Positions 7,622 to 16,289 are shown, counted from the first letter of the stretch. The stretch: 19,566 nt of DNA from an uncultured Bulleidia sp. (GCA_934757945.1 CAKVLT010000031.1:1-19566), one strand, 5' to 3'. The notes: generated by a model from the letters alone, not told the origin. Translations and numbers: made by a program.

Positions 7622-8714
7622 AACAGGTTAAATATGTATCAATATTCTGTTGATGTTCTTCATAGGTTGACGCAAAATACACATCCTGATCACCACCACC
7701 GCATACATTACCAATGAAATAAACATAGTTTGTATCATTTGGAGATAACGCTGCTTCCAAAGCAGCAGTACCTGCATTATCAATTGGTCCAGGAGGAAGT
7801 CCTGAATTCATGTACGTATTGTAAGGAGAGTCAATATCTGTATTTACTTCACATGCCTGCCAGTTATCATTATCTTTATCAAAATCCAAAGCATAACATA
7901 CTGTAACGGAACTCTGCAAAGCCATACCTGCTTCAAGACGGTTATAGAAAACACTGGAGATATTCTTCAGATCTTCCATATTTCCAGTACCTTCATACTG
8001 AATAATGGAGGCTAATGTAAATATCTGATGAATACTGTAGGAAGAAGCATCAAACTTATCTTTCAAACTGTTGTATTCCATCAATGTCTGATCCAGTAAG
8101 GTACAAGTAGCTTCTTCTGCAGTACAGTTTTTCTTTAAATCATACGTATTAGGGAATAAATACCCTTCCAGGTAACAACGAACATTATCAGATAACATCT
8201 CTTCTGTTAAGAAAGGATACTCTGCCATTTTGGAACGAATCCAGTCAGCGTTGCTCCATAAAGCAATAAGATCATCATAACTGACTTCAGTGACAGTAGA
8301 AATCTTATTGGCAATATCCTTGGCCCAGTCACCTTCTATGATGGTAACGGATACGCCATTACTGGCAGATTCAATACTGTTTAAAGTCTTATACAAAGTA
8401 TCCATATCCATGCTTGTGTCCAGTGTGAAGGAGCCTGCTTTCAGATCTCCGTAACTGTTCAGCTTGGCAAAATAATAACCAACTTTACTGTTACGAATGA
8501 GCCCATCTTTTTCAAGGTCTTCACTGACAGATTTTAAAGTGGCACCCTGTTCCACAACAAAGGTAACTTTTTCAGATGTTGTACTCATTGGTTTCTGACA
8601 CTGGAACCAGTAATATACATCAAAACCGATAACTCCGATGATCAGAACAATAATGATTGAAATTAAAATGCGCAGAAATGGAAAATGTTTCTTTTTTTTA
8701 GTTTCCTCGCTCAT
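7611..8714 (-). CDS. mltG: Endolytic murein transglycosylase MltG (YceG-like)
   Basis: Membrane-bound lytic transglycosylase that cleaves nascent glycan strands, setting their length and acting with the elongation machinery. It has 367 residues. A basic cytoplasmic stretch (KKKKHFPF) precedes one transmembrane helix (about 13-36), followed by a LysM-like region and the YceG domain. The catalytic region reads ASIIQYEGTGN and then ISSVFYNRLEAGMALQSS. The first acidic position of the family's E-x-E motif is Gln, but the second Glu is present. The start ATG overlaps the DUF1292 stop (ATGA) and has a GAGGAG SD. Its place next to ireB, whose orthologue is a target of the Ser/Thr kinase that senses wall stress, fits a wall-control cluster, though this is inference. 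Confidence 0.93.
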   Translation of the reverse strand: MSEETKKKKHFPFLRILISIIIVLIIGVIGFDVYYWFQCQKPMSTTSEKVTFVVEQGATLKSVSEDLEKDGLIRNSKVGYYFAKLNSYGDLKAGSFTLDTSMDMDTLYKTLNSIESASNGVSVTIIEGDWAKDIANKISTVTEVSYDDLIALWSNADWIRSKMAEYPFLTEEMLSDNVRCYLEGYLFPNTYDLKKNCTAEEATCTLLDQTLMEYNSLKDKFDASSYSIHQIFTLASIIQYEGTGNMEDLKNISSVFYNRLEAGMALQSSVTVCYALDFDKDNDNWQACEVNTDIDSPYNTYMNSGLPPGPIDNAGTAALEAALSPNDTNYVYFIGNVCGGGDQDVYFASTYEEHQQNIDTYLTCYGY

Positions 8715-8965
8715 GCCCCCAGCTCCTCTTCACTTTCAAATGCCCCAAGTACTTCTTCACACATTTCTAATTCTTTTTCGTCTTCCACATTAAACATATT
8801 ACCGTCATCGTCATACGCATATGGATAGACATTTTCTTCAGGATCATCAGGATCCTTGAATAATACAAAGTGCTTACCTTCAGGTGAATCAAAAGTCAGA
8901 ACAATCTCCACTTCAAACTCATTTCCTTCTTCATCTGTTAATGTCATGTTTTTTGTTTCCAGCAT
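8711..8965 (-). CDS. DUF1292 (YrzB-like) protein
   Basis: Small very acidic protein of 84 residues with no known function. It matches the DUF1292 pattern: a TLTDEEGNEFEVEIVLTF strand region, then FVLFKDPDDPEE and the VYPYAYDDDGNMF segment. Start choice: ATG 8965 has GGGGA five bases upstream; the in-frame TTG at 8983 has none. It lies between ruvX and mltG, the same place as yrzB in Bacillus, and overlaps mltG by 4 bases. A GC-rich hairpin separates it from ruvX. Confidence 0.88.
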   Translation of the reverse strand: MLETKNMTLTDEEGNEFEVEIVLTFDSPEGKHFVLFKDPDDPEENVYPYAYDDDGNMFNVEDEKELEMCEEVLGAFESEEELGA

Positions 8966-8987
8966 AATTTCCCCTTTACTCAAATAA

Positions 8988-9006
8988 AGGCGCTGTATCA
9001 GCGCCT
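8988..9006 (-). terminator. Hairpin between ruvX and the DUF1292 gene
   Basis: A perfect 7-bp GC-rich stem (GGCGCTG 8989-8995 / CAGCGCC 8999-9005) with a 3-base loop, extended by one A-T pair. It begins in the ruvX stop codon. On the minus strand it is followed by TTTATTT, a weak U-tract. It could act as a partial terminator or as an mRNA-stabilising or processing hairpin that lowers downstream expression. Confidence 0.5.
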
Positions 9007-9416
9007 CATTGTTTGTCTAAATATCTTTGTAAAATACGTACAGCAGCTAATTGATCTATTACTTTTTTTCTTTTTTTTCTTGAAACATCCGCCTGAATCA
9101 GAACTTCCTCAGATTCCAGTGTTGTCTCTCTTTCATCCTGCATATGCACAGGTAGACCGGATTCGATTTCAAGCTGTTTTCCAAATTCCAGACAGATCTG
9201 TGCTCTTGGACCAATATCACCATTCTGCATATACGGTAAACCCAGAACGATCTCATCCGGTTTCACCTCCTGAATGATTTCAAGAATCTTATCCAGACAT
9301 GTATCATAATCATCCGAAGGAAAACGAATCGTTTTATATGTACCGGCAATAAATCCTGTTTCACTTATGGAAATACCACAAGTCACACTACCCAGATCAA
9401 GGCCTAGATATTTCAT
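9006..9416 (-). CDS. ruvX: RuvX/YqgF family Holliday-junction resolvase-like nuclease
   Basis: RNase H-fold protein of 136 residues. YqgF has been linked to pre-16S rRNA processing in E. coli and to Holliday junction resolution elsewhere, so the physiological substrate is uncertain. Motifs: LGLDLGSVTCGISIS at the N-terminus (first catalytic Asp), IVLGLPYMQNGDIGPRA, DERETTLESEE (acidic site) and VIDQLAAVRILQRYLD (final Asp). The start overlaps the ireB stop by 4 bases (ATGA) and has GAGG seven bases upstream. The alaS-ireB-ruvX-DUF1292 order is conserved in Bacillota. Confidence 0.94.
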   Translation of the reverse strand: MKYLGLDLGSVTCGISISETGFIAGTYKTIRFPSDDYDTCLDKILEIIQEVKPDEIVLGLPYMQNGDIGPRAQICLEFGKQLEIESGLPVHMQDERETTLESEEVLIQADVSRKKRKKVIDQLAAVRILQRYLDKQ

Positions 9417-9679
9417 TTATGTTCCTCTAAATAAAATCTGACCAGTTCCTCAATAATTTCATGTCTTTCTACTGATTGAATGACACTTCTGGCATTATTA
9501 TGACTTGAAATATAGGCAGGGTCATTAGAAATAAGATACCCGGCTAACTGATTGATAGAATTATAGCCTCTTTCATCCAGGGCTTTAGAGACGTGCTTTA
9601 ACACTTCACAGATATTTGCACGACGAATCTCATCAGCATTGTAGCTTACAGTTTCAGTCACATCGAAATTGTTTTTCAT
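9413..9679 (-). CDS. ireB: IreB family regulatory phosphoprotein (DUF965)
   Basis: It has 88 residues. The family fold is visible in ALDERGYNSINQLAGYLIS, the DPAYISSHNNARSVI segment and the ELVRFYLEEHK end. In Enterococcus IreB is phosphorylated on N-terminal threonines by the Ser/Thr kinase IreK and affects cephalosporin tolerance. Here T8 and T10 (DVTETV) are the likely counterparts, by inference. The start ATG 9679 has AGGAGGT about nine bases upstream. It is the first gene of the minus-strand train, separated from alaS by a terminator. Confidence 0.92.
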   Translation of the reverse strand: MKNNFDVTETVSYNADEIRRANICEVLKHVSKALDERGYNSINQLAGYLISNDPAYISSHNNARSVIQSVERHEIIEELVRFYLEEHK

Positions 9680-9705
9680 CCTACCTGTACCTCCTATGTA
9701 ATACT

Positions 9706-9734
9706 ATTTTATGTCAAAACGAAGCAAATGTACA
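9706..9734 (-). promoter_or_regulatory. Candidate promoter for the ireB-ruvX-mltG operon
   Basis: TAAAAT (9706-9711, 5 of 6 to -10 consensus) lies 17 bases downstream of TGTACA (9729-9734, 4 of 6 to -35 consensus). It sits between the alaS terminator and the ireB SD, the only place an operon promoter could lie here. The match is moderate. Confidence 0.4.
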
Positions 9735-9735
9735 A

Positions 9736-9763
9736 TAAAAAGAGAAGCGTTTGCTTCTCTTTA
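9736..9763 (-). terminator. Intrinsic terminator of alaS
   Basis: A 10-bp stem (9739-9748 with 9753-9762; AAAGAGAAGC on the minus strand) and a 4-base loop, with a U-rich end. It lies 9 bases after the alaS stop. Confidence 0.85.
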
Positions 9764-9771
9764 GGAAAATC

Positions 9772-12402
9772 TTAATTAAAAGATTTTGTCACTTCTGCAA
9801 TTGCTTCAGCCAGTTTAGATGAATCTTTACCCCCAGCCTGAGCCATATCTGGTCTTCCACCACCGTTACCTCCACAGATAACTGCGGCTTTCTTAACGAT
9901 ATCACCAGCCTTTAATCCTTTTTCAATAGCAGCTTTGGAACTTGCAGCAACAAAAACTACTTTACCGTCTGTTTCATTAGCAAGGAAGACAAAACCATCT
10001 TTCATCTTATTGCGCAATGTTTCGGCATATTTCTTCATTCCGGAACTGTCTGTGTCTTTCATCTGAAGAACGAGGCATGAAATTCCATTATGTACTTCAG
10101 CCTTACTGATTTCACTTTCAGCATTAGCCAGCATAGCTTTATTGTTAACATCCTGAATTTCCTTCTTTAACTGTGCATTTTCTTCCAGAAGCTTTTCAAT
10201 ACGTTCCTGAATAGCATCCCATTTCTTCAACTTCAGAAGTGCAGCTGTCTGTTTCAGATAATTTTCCTGATTCTTGAAGGAATCATAAGCACACATCTTT
10301 GTTTCACATGTAATTCTTCTGATACCAGAACCGATGGATTCTTCAGAAACAATTCTGAAACTGCCAAGATCACTTGTATTGCTAACATGAGTACCACCAC
10401 AGAATTCCTTGGAGAAATCACCCATAGAAACTACTCTTACATAATCACCATATTTTTCGTCAAATAAAGCAGTTGCACCTGTCTTTTTAGCATCTTCAAT
10501 AGAAAGTACTTCTGTAGTAACAGGTAAGCATGCATTGATCTTTTCATTGACAATTCGTTCTACTTCTTCAAGCTGAGCCTCTGTAGGTTTTTCAAAATGT
10601 GTAAAGTCAAATCTTCCATATTCAGGACAGTTATAGGAACCTGCCTGAGCTACATGTTCTCCAAGAACTTCTTTTAAAGCAGCCTGTAATAAGTGTAAGG
10701 AAGAGTGATTTGCACGTGTCTTCTGACGAGCTTCATAATCATATTCTCCATGTAAAGCATCACCAACATGCAATGTGCCTTCTACATTTTCAATATGATG
10801 TAATGGCTGTTTATGAGGCGCTTTCTGTACATCTGTAACCTCTGCCTTAAATGTATCATTCCAGAGTTTACCAGTATCTGCACACTGTCCTCCGCTTTCA
10901 GCATAGAAACAAGTTCTGTCCAGAATTACTTCACCACAGTCAGATAAGGAATCCACTTTGACACCGTCTTTAAATAAAGCAATAACTGTAGAATCACAGG
11001 AGGTATCTGTATAACCGGTAAATTCAGATGGTTCTTCAAAATCCATCAGATCTTTACTTTGACCATGCATGGACTGTTCTGCACCTCTTGCAGCTCTTGC
11101 GCGTTCTTTCTGAGCTTCCATTTCTTTCTGGAAGCCTTCTTCATCCACTGTGTATCCATTATCTGCAGCAATTTCCACTGTCAGTTCTTTTGGATATCCA
11201 TACGTATCATAGAGTTTGAAAACAACTTCACCAGGTAATACTTTTGCTGCAGCATGTTCTTCCAGAGCCTTGTTCAACAGGTCTTCGCCATTCGCAAGAG
11301 TCTTATGGAAAGATTCTTCTTCATTACGTACAAGTTTAGATACCAAATCCACTTTATCTTCTACATATCCATAGTAATCTTTCATATTATCTGCACATAC
11401 CTGCACCAGCTGATACATGAAAGCACCATCAATACCTAACTTGATACCATAGCGAACAGCTCTGCGTAATACTCTTCTTAAGACATAACCTCTGCCATCA
11501 TTTGAGAACATTGCACCATCTGCAAGAGCAAATGTCACTGTACGAATATGGTCAGCAATGACTCTGTACGCCATCTTATATTCAGGCTCATCATAACTGT
11601 GTTTAGCAAACTTTTCAGTTGCGTGAATAATAGGCAAAAACAAGTCTGTATCAAAGTTTGTCTCACCATCCTGTAAGAAACAAACCAGTCTTTCAAGACC
11701 CATACCTGTATCAATATTCTTCTGTGGTAATTCCTTGTACTCACTTCTAGGCATTTCACCAGGTCTGCAGTCAAACTGAGAGAATACAATATTCCATAAT
11801 TCTACGTAACGGTCATTTTCCATATCTTCAAAGAATAACTTTTCTCCGATGTGTTCAGGATCGTATTTTTCACCACGGTCATAGAACAATTCAGAGTCAG
11901 GTCCTCCAGGTCCTCTTCCGATTTCCCAGAAGTTATCTTTATTTCTGGAAATATGGGATTCAATCATTCCTGCCTTCACCCATAAATCATAGGCATCCTG
12001 ATCATCTGGATAGACTGTAACATAAAGTCTTTCTTTATCCATACCAATCCATTCTTCACTTGTTAAGAACTCCCATGCCCAAGGGATAGCCTGTTCTTTA
12101 AAATAATCACCAATAGAAAAGTTACCTAACATTTCAAAGAATGTATGGTGTCGTGCAGTACGTCCAACATTTTCAATATCGTTTGTACGAATACACTTCT
12201 GAGCATTGGCAATACGAGGACATGCAGGTTTTTCTGTTCCATCAAAATACTTCTTCAGTGTAGATACACCTGCATTGATCCAGAGTAATGTTGGATCGTT
12301 GTGTGGAATCAAACTGGCACTTGGTTCAATCATAAATCCTTTAGATTTAAAGAAATCCAAGAACATCTGTCTAATTTGATTACCTGTCAGATCTTTTTTC
12401 AT
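9772..12402 (-). CDS. alaS: Alanyl-tRNA synthetase
   Basis: Charges tRNA-Ala and clears mischarged Ser/Gly. It has 876 residues, the normal length. The class II catalytic domain starts MKKDLTGNQIRQMFLDFF and includes RHHTFFEMLGNFSIGDYF. The editing domain has the zinc motif H-x3-H (NHSSLHLLQ) plus EFCGGTHVSNT. A coiled coil follows (QERIEKLLEENAQLKKEI), then the C-Ala domain ending in GGNGGGRPDMAQAGG. Start choice: ATG 12402 has GGAGG seven bases upstream; the frame stays open 56 codons further, but that region is the T-box leader. Regulated by uncharged tRNA-Ala through the T-box. Confidence 0.97.
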   Translation of the reverse strand: MKKDLTGNQIRQMFLDFFKSKGFMIEPSASLIPHNDPTLLWINAGVSTLKKYFDGTEKPACPRIANAQKCIRTNDIENVGRTARHHTFFEMLGNFSIGDYFKEQAIPWAWEFLTSEEWIGMDKERLYVTVYPDDQDAYDLWVKAGMIESHISRNKDNFWEIGRGPGGPDSELFYDRGEKYDPEHIGEKLFFEDMENDRYVELWNIVFSQFDCRPGEMPRSEYKELPQKNIDTGMGLERLVCFLQDGETNFDTDLFLPIIHATEKFAKHSYDEPEYKMAYRVIADHIRTVTFALADGAMFSNDGRGYVLRRVLRRAVRYGIKLGIDGAFMYQLVQVCADNMKDYYGYVEDKVDLVSKLVRNEEESFHKTLANGEDLLNKALEEHAAAKVLPGEVVFKLYDTYGYPKELTVEIAADNGYTVDEEGFQKEMEAQKERARAARGAEQSMHGQSKDLMDFEEPSEFTGYTDTSCDSTVIALFKDGVKVDSLSDCGEVILDRTCFYAESGGQCADTGKLWNDTFKAEVTDVQKAPHKQPLHHIENVEGTLHVGDALHGEYDYEARQKTRANHSSLHLLQAALKEVLGEHVAQAGSYNCPEYGRFDFTHFEKPTEAQLEEVERIVNEKINACLPVTTEVLSIEDAKKTGATALFDEKYGDYVRVVSMGDFSKEFCGGTHVSNTSDLGSFRIVSEESIGSGIRRITCETKMCAYDSFKNQENYLKQTAALLKLKKWDAIQERIEKLLEENAQLKKEIQDVNNKAMLANAESEISKAEVHNGISCLVLQMKDTDSSGMKKYAETLRNKMKDGFVFLANETDGKVVFVAASSKAAIEKGLKAGDIVKKAAVICGGNGGGRPDMAQAGGKDSSKLAEAIAEVTKSFN

Positions 12403-12421
12403 AAAATTTCCTCCATAACAA

Positions 12422-12664
12422 ATAAAAAAGTTCCTGTGATATGCACAGGAACGAATTATCGCGGTACCATCCTGATTCGTATACATACAATCATGTATAC
12501 GCACCTTAATTATTTCTTTTAACGCAAGAATTACGGCATGTATTGCATGCGTCTCATGAGATAGCTTCATAATGAAATGTATGTATAGACTTTCACCCGT
12601 TGTCTACTCTCTTTTAACATAACGTTTCTTACTACTTATTCTCAATCACTGACAACGATATTCT
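12422..12664 (-). promoter_or_regulatory. T-box riboswitch, alanine-specific (alaS leader)
   Basis: Minus-strand leader with the conserved T-box AGGATGGTACCGCG (12460-12473), whose UGGN bases pair with the tRNA acceptor end. It has the stem I AGAGAG element followed by the GGTGAAAG side, and a specifier loop reading GAAGCTA. The specifier codon is GCT (Ala) at 12563-12565, which agrees with the gene it controls. When tRNA-Ala is uncharged the antiterminator forms and alaS is read; otherwise the terminator stops transcription. Most of the 296 bases between alaS and the sortase remnant are this leader and its promoter. Confidence 0.93.
12424..12452 (-). terminator. T-box regulated terminator before alaS
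   Basis: A 9-bp perfect stem (GTTCCTGTG / CACAGGAAC; 12430-12438 with 12444-12452) with a 5-base loop and six T on the minus strand. It is the attenuator hairpin of the alanine T-box. Confidence 0.9.
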
Positions 12665-12679
12665 AGCATAGTTATACCA
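12660..12679 (-). promoter_or_regulatory. Promoter region of the alaS T-box leader
   Basis: Two extended -10-like elements lie side by side: TGGTATAAC (12671-12679) and TGCTAGAAT (12660-12668). Neither has a good -35 hexamer at 16-18 bases. Transcription would start near 12664 or 12653. Which element is used cannot be decided from sequence. Confidence 0.45.
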
Positions 12680-12698
12680 AAATAAAAGAAAAAATTTC

Positions 12699-12905
12699 TC
12701 ACGAAGATATGCATCTGACAGTTATTCTGTTTTGATCATCCATCGTACATGTAAATAGTGTTAAAGGCCATTTCCCCTCTGTCATACCTTCTACATCCGT
12801 TGACTGTAAAGCTTCAATGGTATCCACATACCAAGTAAACCTATGTCCTTCAATATCTGTAAAGATAATTGTATGCTTTTTATAAAATCATTCAAAATAT
12901 AGTGC
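12699..12905 (-). pseudogene. C-terminal remnant of a sortase
   Basis: Directly after the recD2 stop, the minus strand encodes 62 codons (12887-12702, stop TGA 12699) that read like the end of a class B- or D-like sortase: FYKKHTIIFTDIEGHRF, then WYVDTIEAL, then KWPLTLFTCTMDDQNRITVR. The TLxTC motif holds the transpeptidase nucleophile Cys, and the Arg seven residues later is the partner Arg. The catalytic His and the whole N-terminal two thirds are missing, there is no Met start near the beginning, and a TGA (12888-12890) interrupts the frame. The five codons between that TGA and recD2 (ALYFE) could also belong to it. Most likely a deletion relic, translated weakly if at all. Confidence 0.7.
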
Positions 12906-15104
12906 TCAAAACGGAAAATCCAGACTATGATTCACATACTCTCTGGAGATTCTCTGTTGCAATGTCGTTGCCCTTTCATGTGCATCCAATCTTGTAACAC
13001 CATGTATAAAAGCATTTAAAGATCCCAGAAGTACTAAAGATTTAGAGCATCTGGTACAGGAAGTATATATCAGTTTTTTCTGCAACATAATCGTATGTGC
13101 TGTAGAAAACGGCATGATGACTACAGGATATTCAGAGCCCTGTGCCTTATGTACACTGATGCAGTATGCTAATGTTAATGTATTCCAGTTTTCCGGTATA
13201 TAGGCTACTAATGTTCCCTGGAAATCGACATATACAGTTGTCTGATTTGTATCACTTTCTTCTGCAGTAACAATATCTTCAATAATACCAATATCTCCAT
13301 TGAAGACACCATCATCAGGCTGATTCTTTAACTGCAATACTTTATCTCCTTCTCTTAAAATCATGAAGCCATTTTTCACTTCTCTTTTATCATAGCTTTT
13401 AGGATTAAAGCATGCCTGTAATACACCATTTAAAGCATCTATGCCACAATTTCCCTTATACATTGGAGAAATAACCTGTACATCCATCATCGAGTAGTTT
13501 TTTTGTATGGCATCTTTGACAATCTGACAGATTAATTGCTGGACGTGGATTTCATCCACATCAAAAAATTTAACATCTTTCTTTAATACATCAAGATCCA
13601 CATTCCCATCAATAATCTGATGAGCCAGAGTAATGACATCACTGCCATCTTTCTGTCTGTAGATATGTTTTAATCGTGTATACGGAATAGCATTGGAACT
13701 GATAAGATCTCTTAAGACACACCCTGGGCCTACACTTGGCAACTGATCTTCATCCCCTAAAATACAGATTCTTCTGACTGTGGTACTTGCCTTAACAAGG
13801 TTATAGAACAACCAGCTGTCTACCATGGAAAACTCATCTATAATCAAAAGATCCGCAACAATTGGATCATCTTCCCCTTTAGCAAAGGTATTGCTATCAA
13901 TATCCCAGCCTAATAAGGAATGAATCGTGGAACATTGTAAGTCAGTAACTTCCTTTAAACGTTTACTGGCTCTTCCTGTTGGTGCAGCACAGACAACTTC
14001 ACTGTCAGGATACAGAATAGACTGCATATGGCAGATAGCTTTGACCACAGTCGTTTTACCTGTACCAGGACCACCAGTAATAATTTCCACAGGATTGTGA
14101 AATACAGAAATAATCGCTTCTTTCTGAATATCATCATATGTAATATCCAGATCATTTTCAGTCTGTTTCAAAGCATCCAGCACTTCCTGTTTTGTTCTTT
14201 CCTGTACTTCAAAGTAAGGAAAATGTGCTATAAATTTAGCAATACCAGATTCTGCCTGATATTGGGTGACAGGATAAATTCTGTCTTCTTCTCTTACAAG
14301 CTGGTTCTGCATGATACCTTGCTGTAAAAGATCATAGAAGTCGTAATCTATTCCCCGTGCAATCTTTTTAAAAGAATCTTCCAGAATTTCTTCAAGTACA
14401 TAGGAATCTCCGGAACGTACACATAGTGACATTGTCACAAAAGACAACAATGCCTGCAATCTTCTTGGATCGTCTTTACTGAACCCAAGACTATACGCAA
14501 CTTTATCTGCAGTTTTAAATCCAAATCCCTCTACTTCTTCAATAATCTTATACGGATTATCCTGTATCTTTTCCAATGCAGCATCACCATATTTTTTATA
14601 CAACAGTTGTATCTGTGAGGAAGGGACACCATGTGATGTACAAAACTGCACAAGCTGAGAAAGCTTGGAATCCTGTCTCTTCATTCCAAGTCTGATACTC
14701 TCTCTTTGTTTCAAAGAGATAGGTACATCATCAAGTATTGAAGGATCATTACGTATTTCTTCAATACAGTTCTCACCAAGAGTCTCAACAACCATGGCTG
14801 CGGTTTTCTTTCCTATACCTTCAAATAACGAAGAAGAAAGATATTTTATAATTCCCTCTTTTTCCTGAGGTAACTGTTTTTCGTATGAAACAAAAGCAAA
14901 CTGTACACCATATACAGGATGATCTACATAATCCCCATAAAAAATATATTCTTCATCCTCTTCCACAGTGTCCATATATCCTGTCAAAGTCATGGATTTC
15001 CCTTTATTCAGCACCTTGACTTTCATGACAGTGTAATAATTTTTCTCATTACGGAACAATATATACTGTACTCTTGCACTAAGCTGAATCAGATCTTCCT
15101 GCAT
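12906..15104 (-). CDS. recD2: ATP-dependent DNA helicase RecD2 (YrrC)
   Basis: Superfamily 1B 5'-3' helicase of the RecD2 type, which works without RecBC and helps with fork integrity and repair in Bacillota. It has 732 residues. The N-terminal OB-like and helix-hairpin-helix region includes LFEGIGKKTA (about 93-102) and VEGFGFKTADKVA. Walker A is GGPGTGKTT (344-352), Walker B is LIIDEFSMVD (420-429), followed by ILGDEDQLPSVGPG and the SVHKAQGSEYPVVI motif near the C-terminus. ATG 15104 is chosen because it gives the normal N-terminus four bases after the mnmA stop; the SD is weak (AGG about 10 bases upstream), suggesting coupling. The open frame to 15185 is inside mnmA. Its stop abuts the sortase remnant, and I see no clear terminator. 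Confidence 0.95.
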   Translation of the reverse strand: MQEDLIQLSARVQYILFRNEKNYYTVMKVKVLNKGKSMTLTGYMDTVEEDEEYIFYGDYVDHPVYGVQFAFVSYEKQLPQEKEGIIKYLSSSLFEGIGKKTAAMVVETLGENCIEEIRNDPSILDDVPISLKQRESIRLGMKRQDSKLSQLVQFCTSHGVPSSQIQLLYKKYGDAALEKIQDNPYKIIEEVEGFGFKTADKVAYSLGFSKDDPRRLQALLSFVTMSLCVRSGDSYVLEEILEDSFKKIARGIDYDFYDLLQQGIMQNQLVREEDRIYPVTQYQAESGIAKFIAHFPYFEVQERTKQEVLDALKQTENDLDITYDDIQKEAIISVFHNPVEIITGGPGTGKTTVVKAICHMQSILYPDSEVVCAAPTGRASKRLKEVTDLQCSTIHSLLGWDIDSNTFAKGEDDPIVADLLIIDEFSMVDSWLFYNLVKASTTVRRICILGDEDQLPSVGPGCVLRDLISSNAIPYTRLKHIYRQKDGSDVITLAHQIIDGNVDLDVLKKDVKFFDVDEIHVQQLICQIVKDAIQKNYSMMDVQVISPMYKGNCGIDALNGVLQACFNPKSYDKREVKNGFMILREGDKVLQLKNQPDDGVFNGDIGIIEDIVTAEESDTNQTTVYVDFQGTLVAYIPENWNTLTLAYCISVHKAQGSEYPVVIMPFSTAHTIMLQKKLIYTSCTRCSKSLVLLGSLNAFIHGVTRLDAHERATTLQQRISREYVNHSLDFPF

Positions 15105-15108
15105 GGGA

Positions 15109-16245
15109 TCAACCTGCCATTGCGTTGACTTTTTGCATGAGGTCTTCACCGTCTTTGAAAATCTGTTCAATCTTACCACCAGCAATCATCACATCCCCAT
15201 CATAGAACACAGCTTCCTGTCCCGGAGTGACAGAACGTATCTTCTGAGGAAAGTCTACTTTTAATGTGGATTCATCCATCCAGGAAATATGTACATCATT
15301 ATCTGCCTGACGATATCTGAATTTTGCCGTACAATCCATTGGCAGTTCTCTGTCCGCAAGAACATTAACTCCTGTAACAATACAACTATCCGAGTACAGA
15401 AGATCCTGATATTCACTGTCAACTACATATAATTCATTCTTTTCGACATTTTTACCAACCACAAAGAACGGACCTATACCTCCGATATCCAGTCCCTTTC
15501 TCTGTCCTATGGTATAGTACATAACTCCTGTATGTCTTCCAACCACTTCTTTTGTAATCACGTTGATAATCTTACCTGGTTTCATTGGAAGATAGTTACT
15601 TAAAAACTGTCTGAAGTTTCTTTCTCCTATAAAACAGATACCAGTGCTGTCTTTCTTTTTTGCAATGGAAAGATGCAGTTCTTCAGCTATTCTTCTGACT
15701 GTGGGCTTATCAATTTCTCCTAACGGGAATAAGACATGATCCAGTACTTTTCTGTTAATTTCCGCAAGGAAATACGACTGGTCTTTATTACGATCATCTG
15801 CCTTACAGATTTCAGAAACTCCATTATTCTTTTTCATTCTGGCATAGTGTCCTGTAGCTACAGTATCAAAACCCTGTTCTTCCGCAAACTTCATAAAACT
15901 GTCAAACTTGATATATCTGTTACACAGAATATCCGGATTAGGAGTTCTGCCCTTTTTATATTCCTCAAGGAATGTTTTAAAAACATCATCCCAATATTCT
16001 TTAATAAAATCAATTCTCAGCAGAGGAAGTCCCAGGCTGTCCGCAACAGATTTAGCGTCATTATAATCACTTTCCTGAGGACACACAGGATCATTCAAAG
16101 TAGGATTTCCATTGATATCTTCATTGGCAACACTGTCCCAGTTACGCATGAATGCACATGTGACATCATATCCCTGTTGTTTTAATAAATAGGCCGCAAC
16201 AGCACTATCCACTCCTCCAGATAAACCAACCAATACTTTCTTCAT
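15109..16245 (-). CDS. mnmA: tRNA-specific 2-thiouridylase MnmA
   Basis: Installs the 2-thio group on U34 of tRNAs for Lys, Glu and Gln, taking sulfur from a persulfide relay. It has 378 residues. The PP-loop is LSGGVDSAVAAYLL (SGGVDS at 9-14). Catalytic Cys108 lies in NPDILCNRYIKF and the partner Cys204 in DSTGICFIGERNFRQFL. The TGHYAR segment is also conserved. The start ATG 16245 has GGGAGG seven bases upstream. Downstream it is tightly linked to recD2 (4-base gap), as in Bacillus. The cysteine desulfurase gene often found upstream is replaced here by spx. Confidence 0.96.
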   Translation of the reverse strand: MKKVLVGLSGGVDSAVAAYLLKQQGYDVTCAFMRNWDSVANEDINGNPTLNDPVCPQESDYNDAKSVADSLGLPLLRIDFIKEYWDDVFKTFLEEYKKGRTPNPDILCNRYIKFDSFMKFAEEQGFDTVATGHYARMKKNNGVSEICKADDRNKDQSYFLAEINRKVLDHVLFPLGEIDKPTVRRIAEELHLSIAKKKDSTGICFIGERNFRQFLSNYLPMKPGKIINVITKEVVGRHTGVMYYTIGQRKGLDIGGIGPFFVVGKNVEKNELYVVDSEYQDLLYSDSCIVTGVNVLADRELPMDCTAKFRYRQADNDVHISWMDESTLKVDFPQKIRSVTPGQEAVFYDGDVMIAGGKIEQIFKDGEDLMQKVNAMAG

Positions 16246-16264
16246 GATTTTCCTCCCTTATAAC

Positions 16265-16289
16265 AAAAGAAACCTTACGAAAAGGCTTC
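16265..16289 (-). terminator. Terminator-like hairpin after spx
   Basis: An 8-bp stem with one G-U pair (16269-16276 with 16282-16289) and a TTCGT loop, followed by TTTTG on the minus strand. It starts at the spx stop codon and ends before the mnmA SD. The U-tract is short, so partial readthrough into mnmA is likely. Confidence 0.55.

Noticed and set aside
7980..8020. Gln at the first acidic position of the MltG E-x-E motif as a sign of a dead enzyme
   Set aside because: The second Glu is present and, as far as I recall, Gln occurs at the first position in other MltG proteins, so loss of activity is not supported.
12403..12570. In-frame N-terminal extension of alaS
   Set aside because: This stretch is the alanine T-box and its terminator; ATG 12402 has the SD and the normal AlaRS N-terminus.
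15736..16185. 149-codon open frame on the plus strand
   Set aside because: It is fully antisense to mnmA, has no family features, and its composition is that of a shadow frame.
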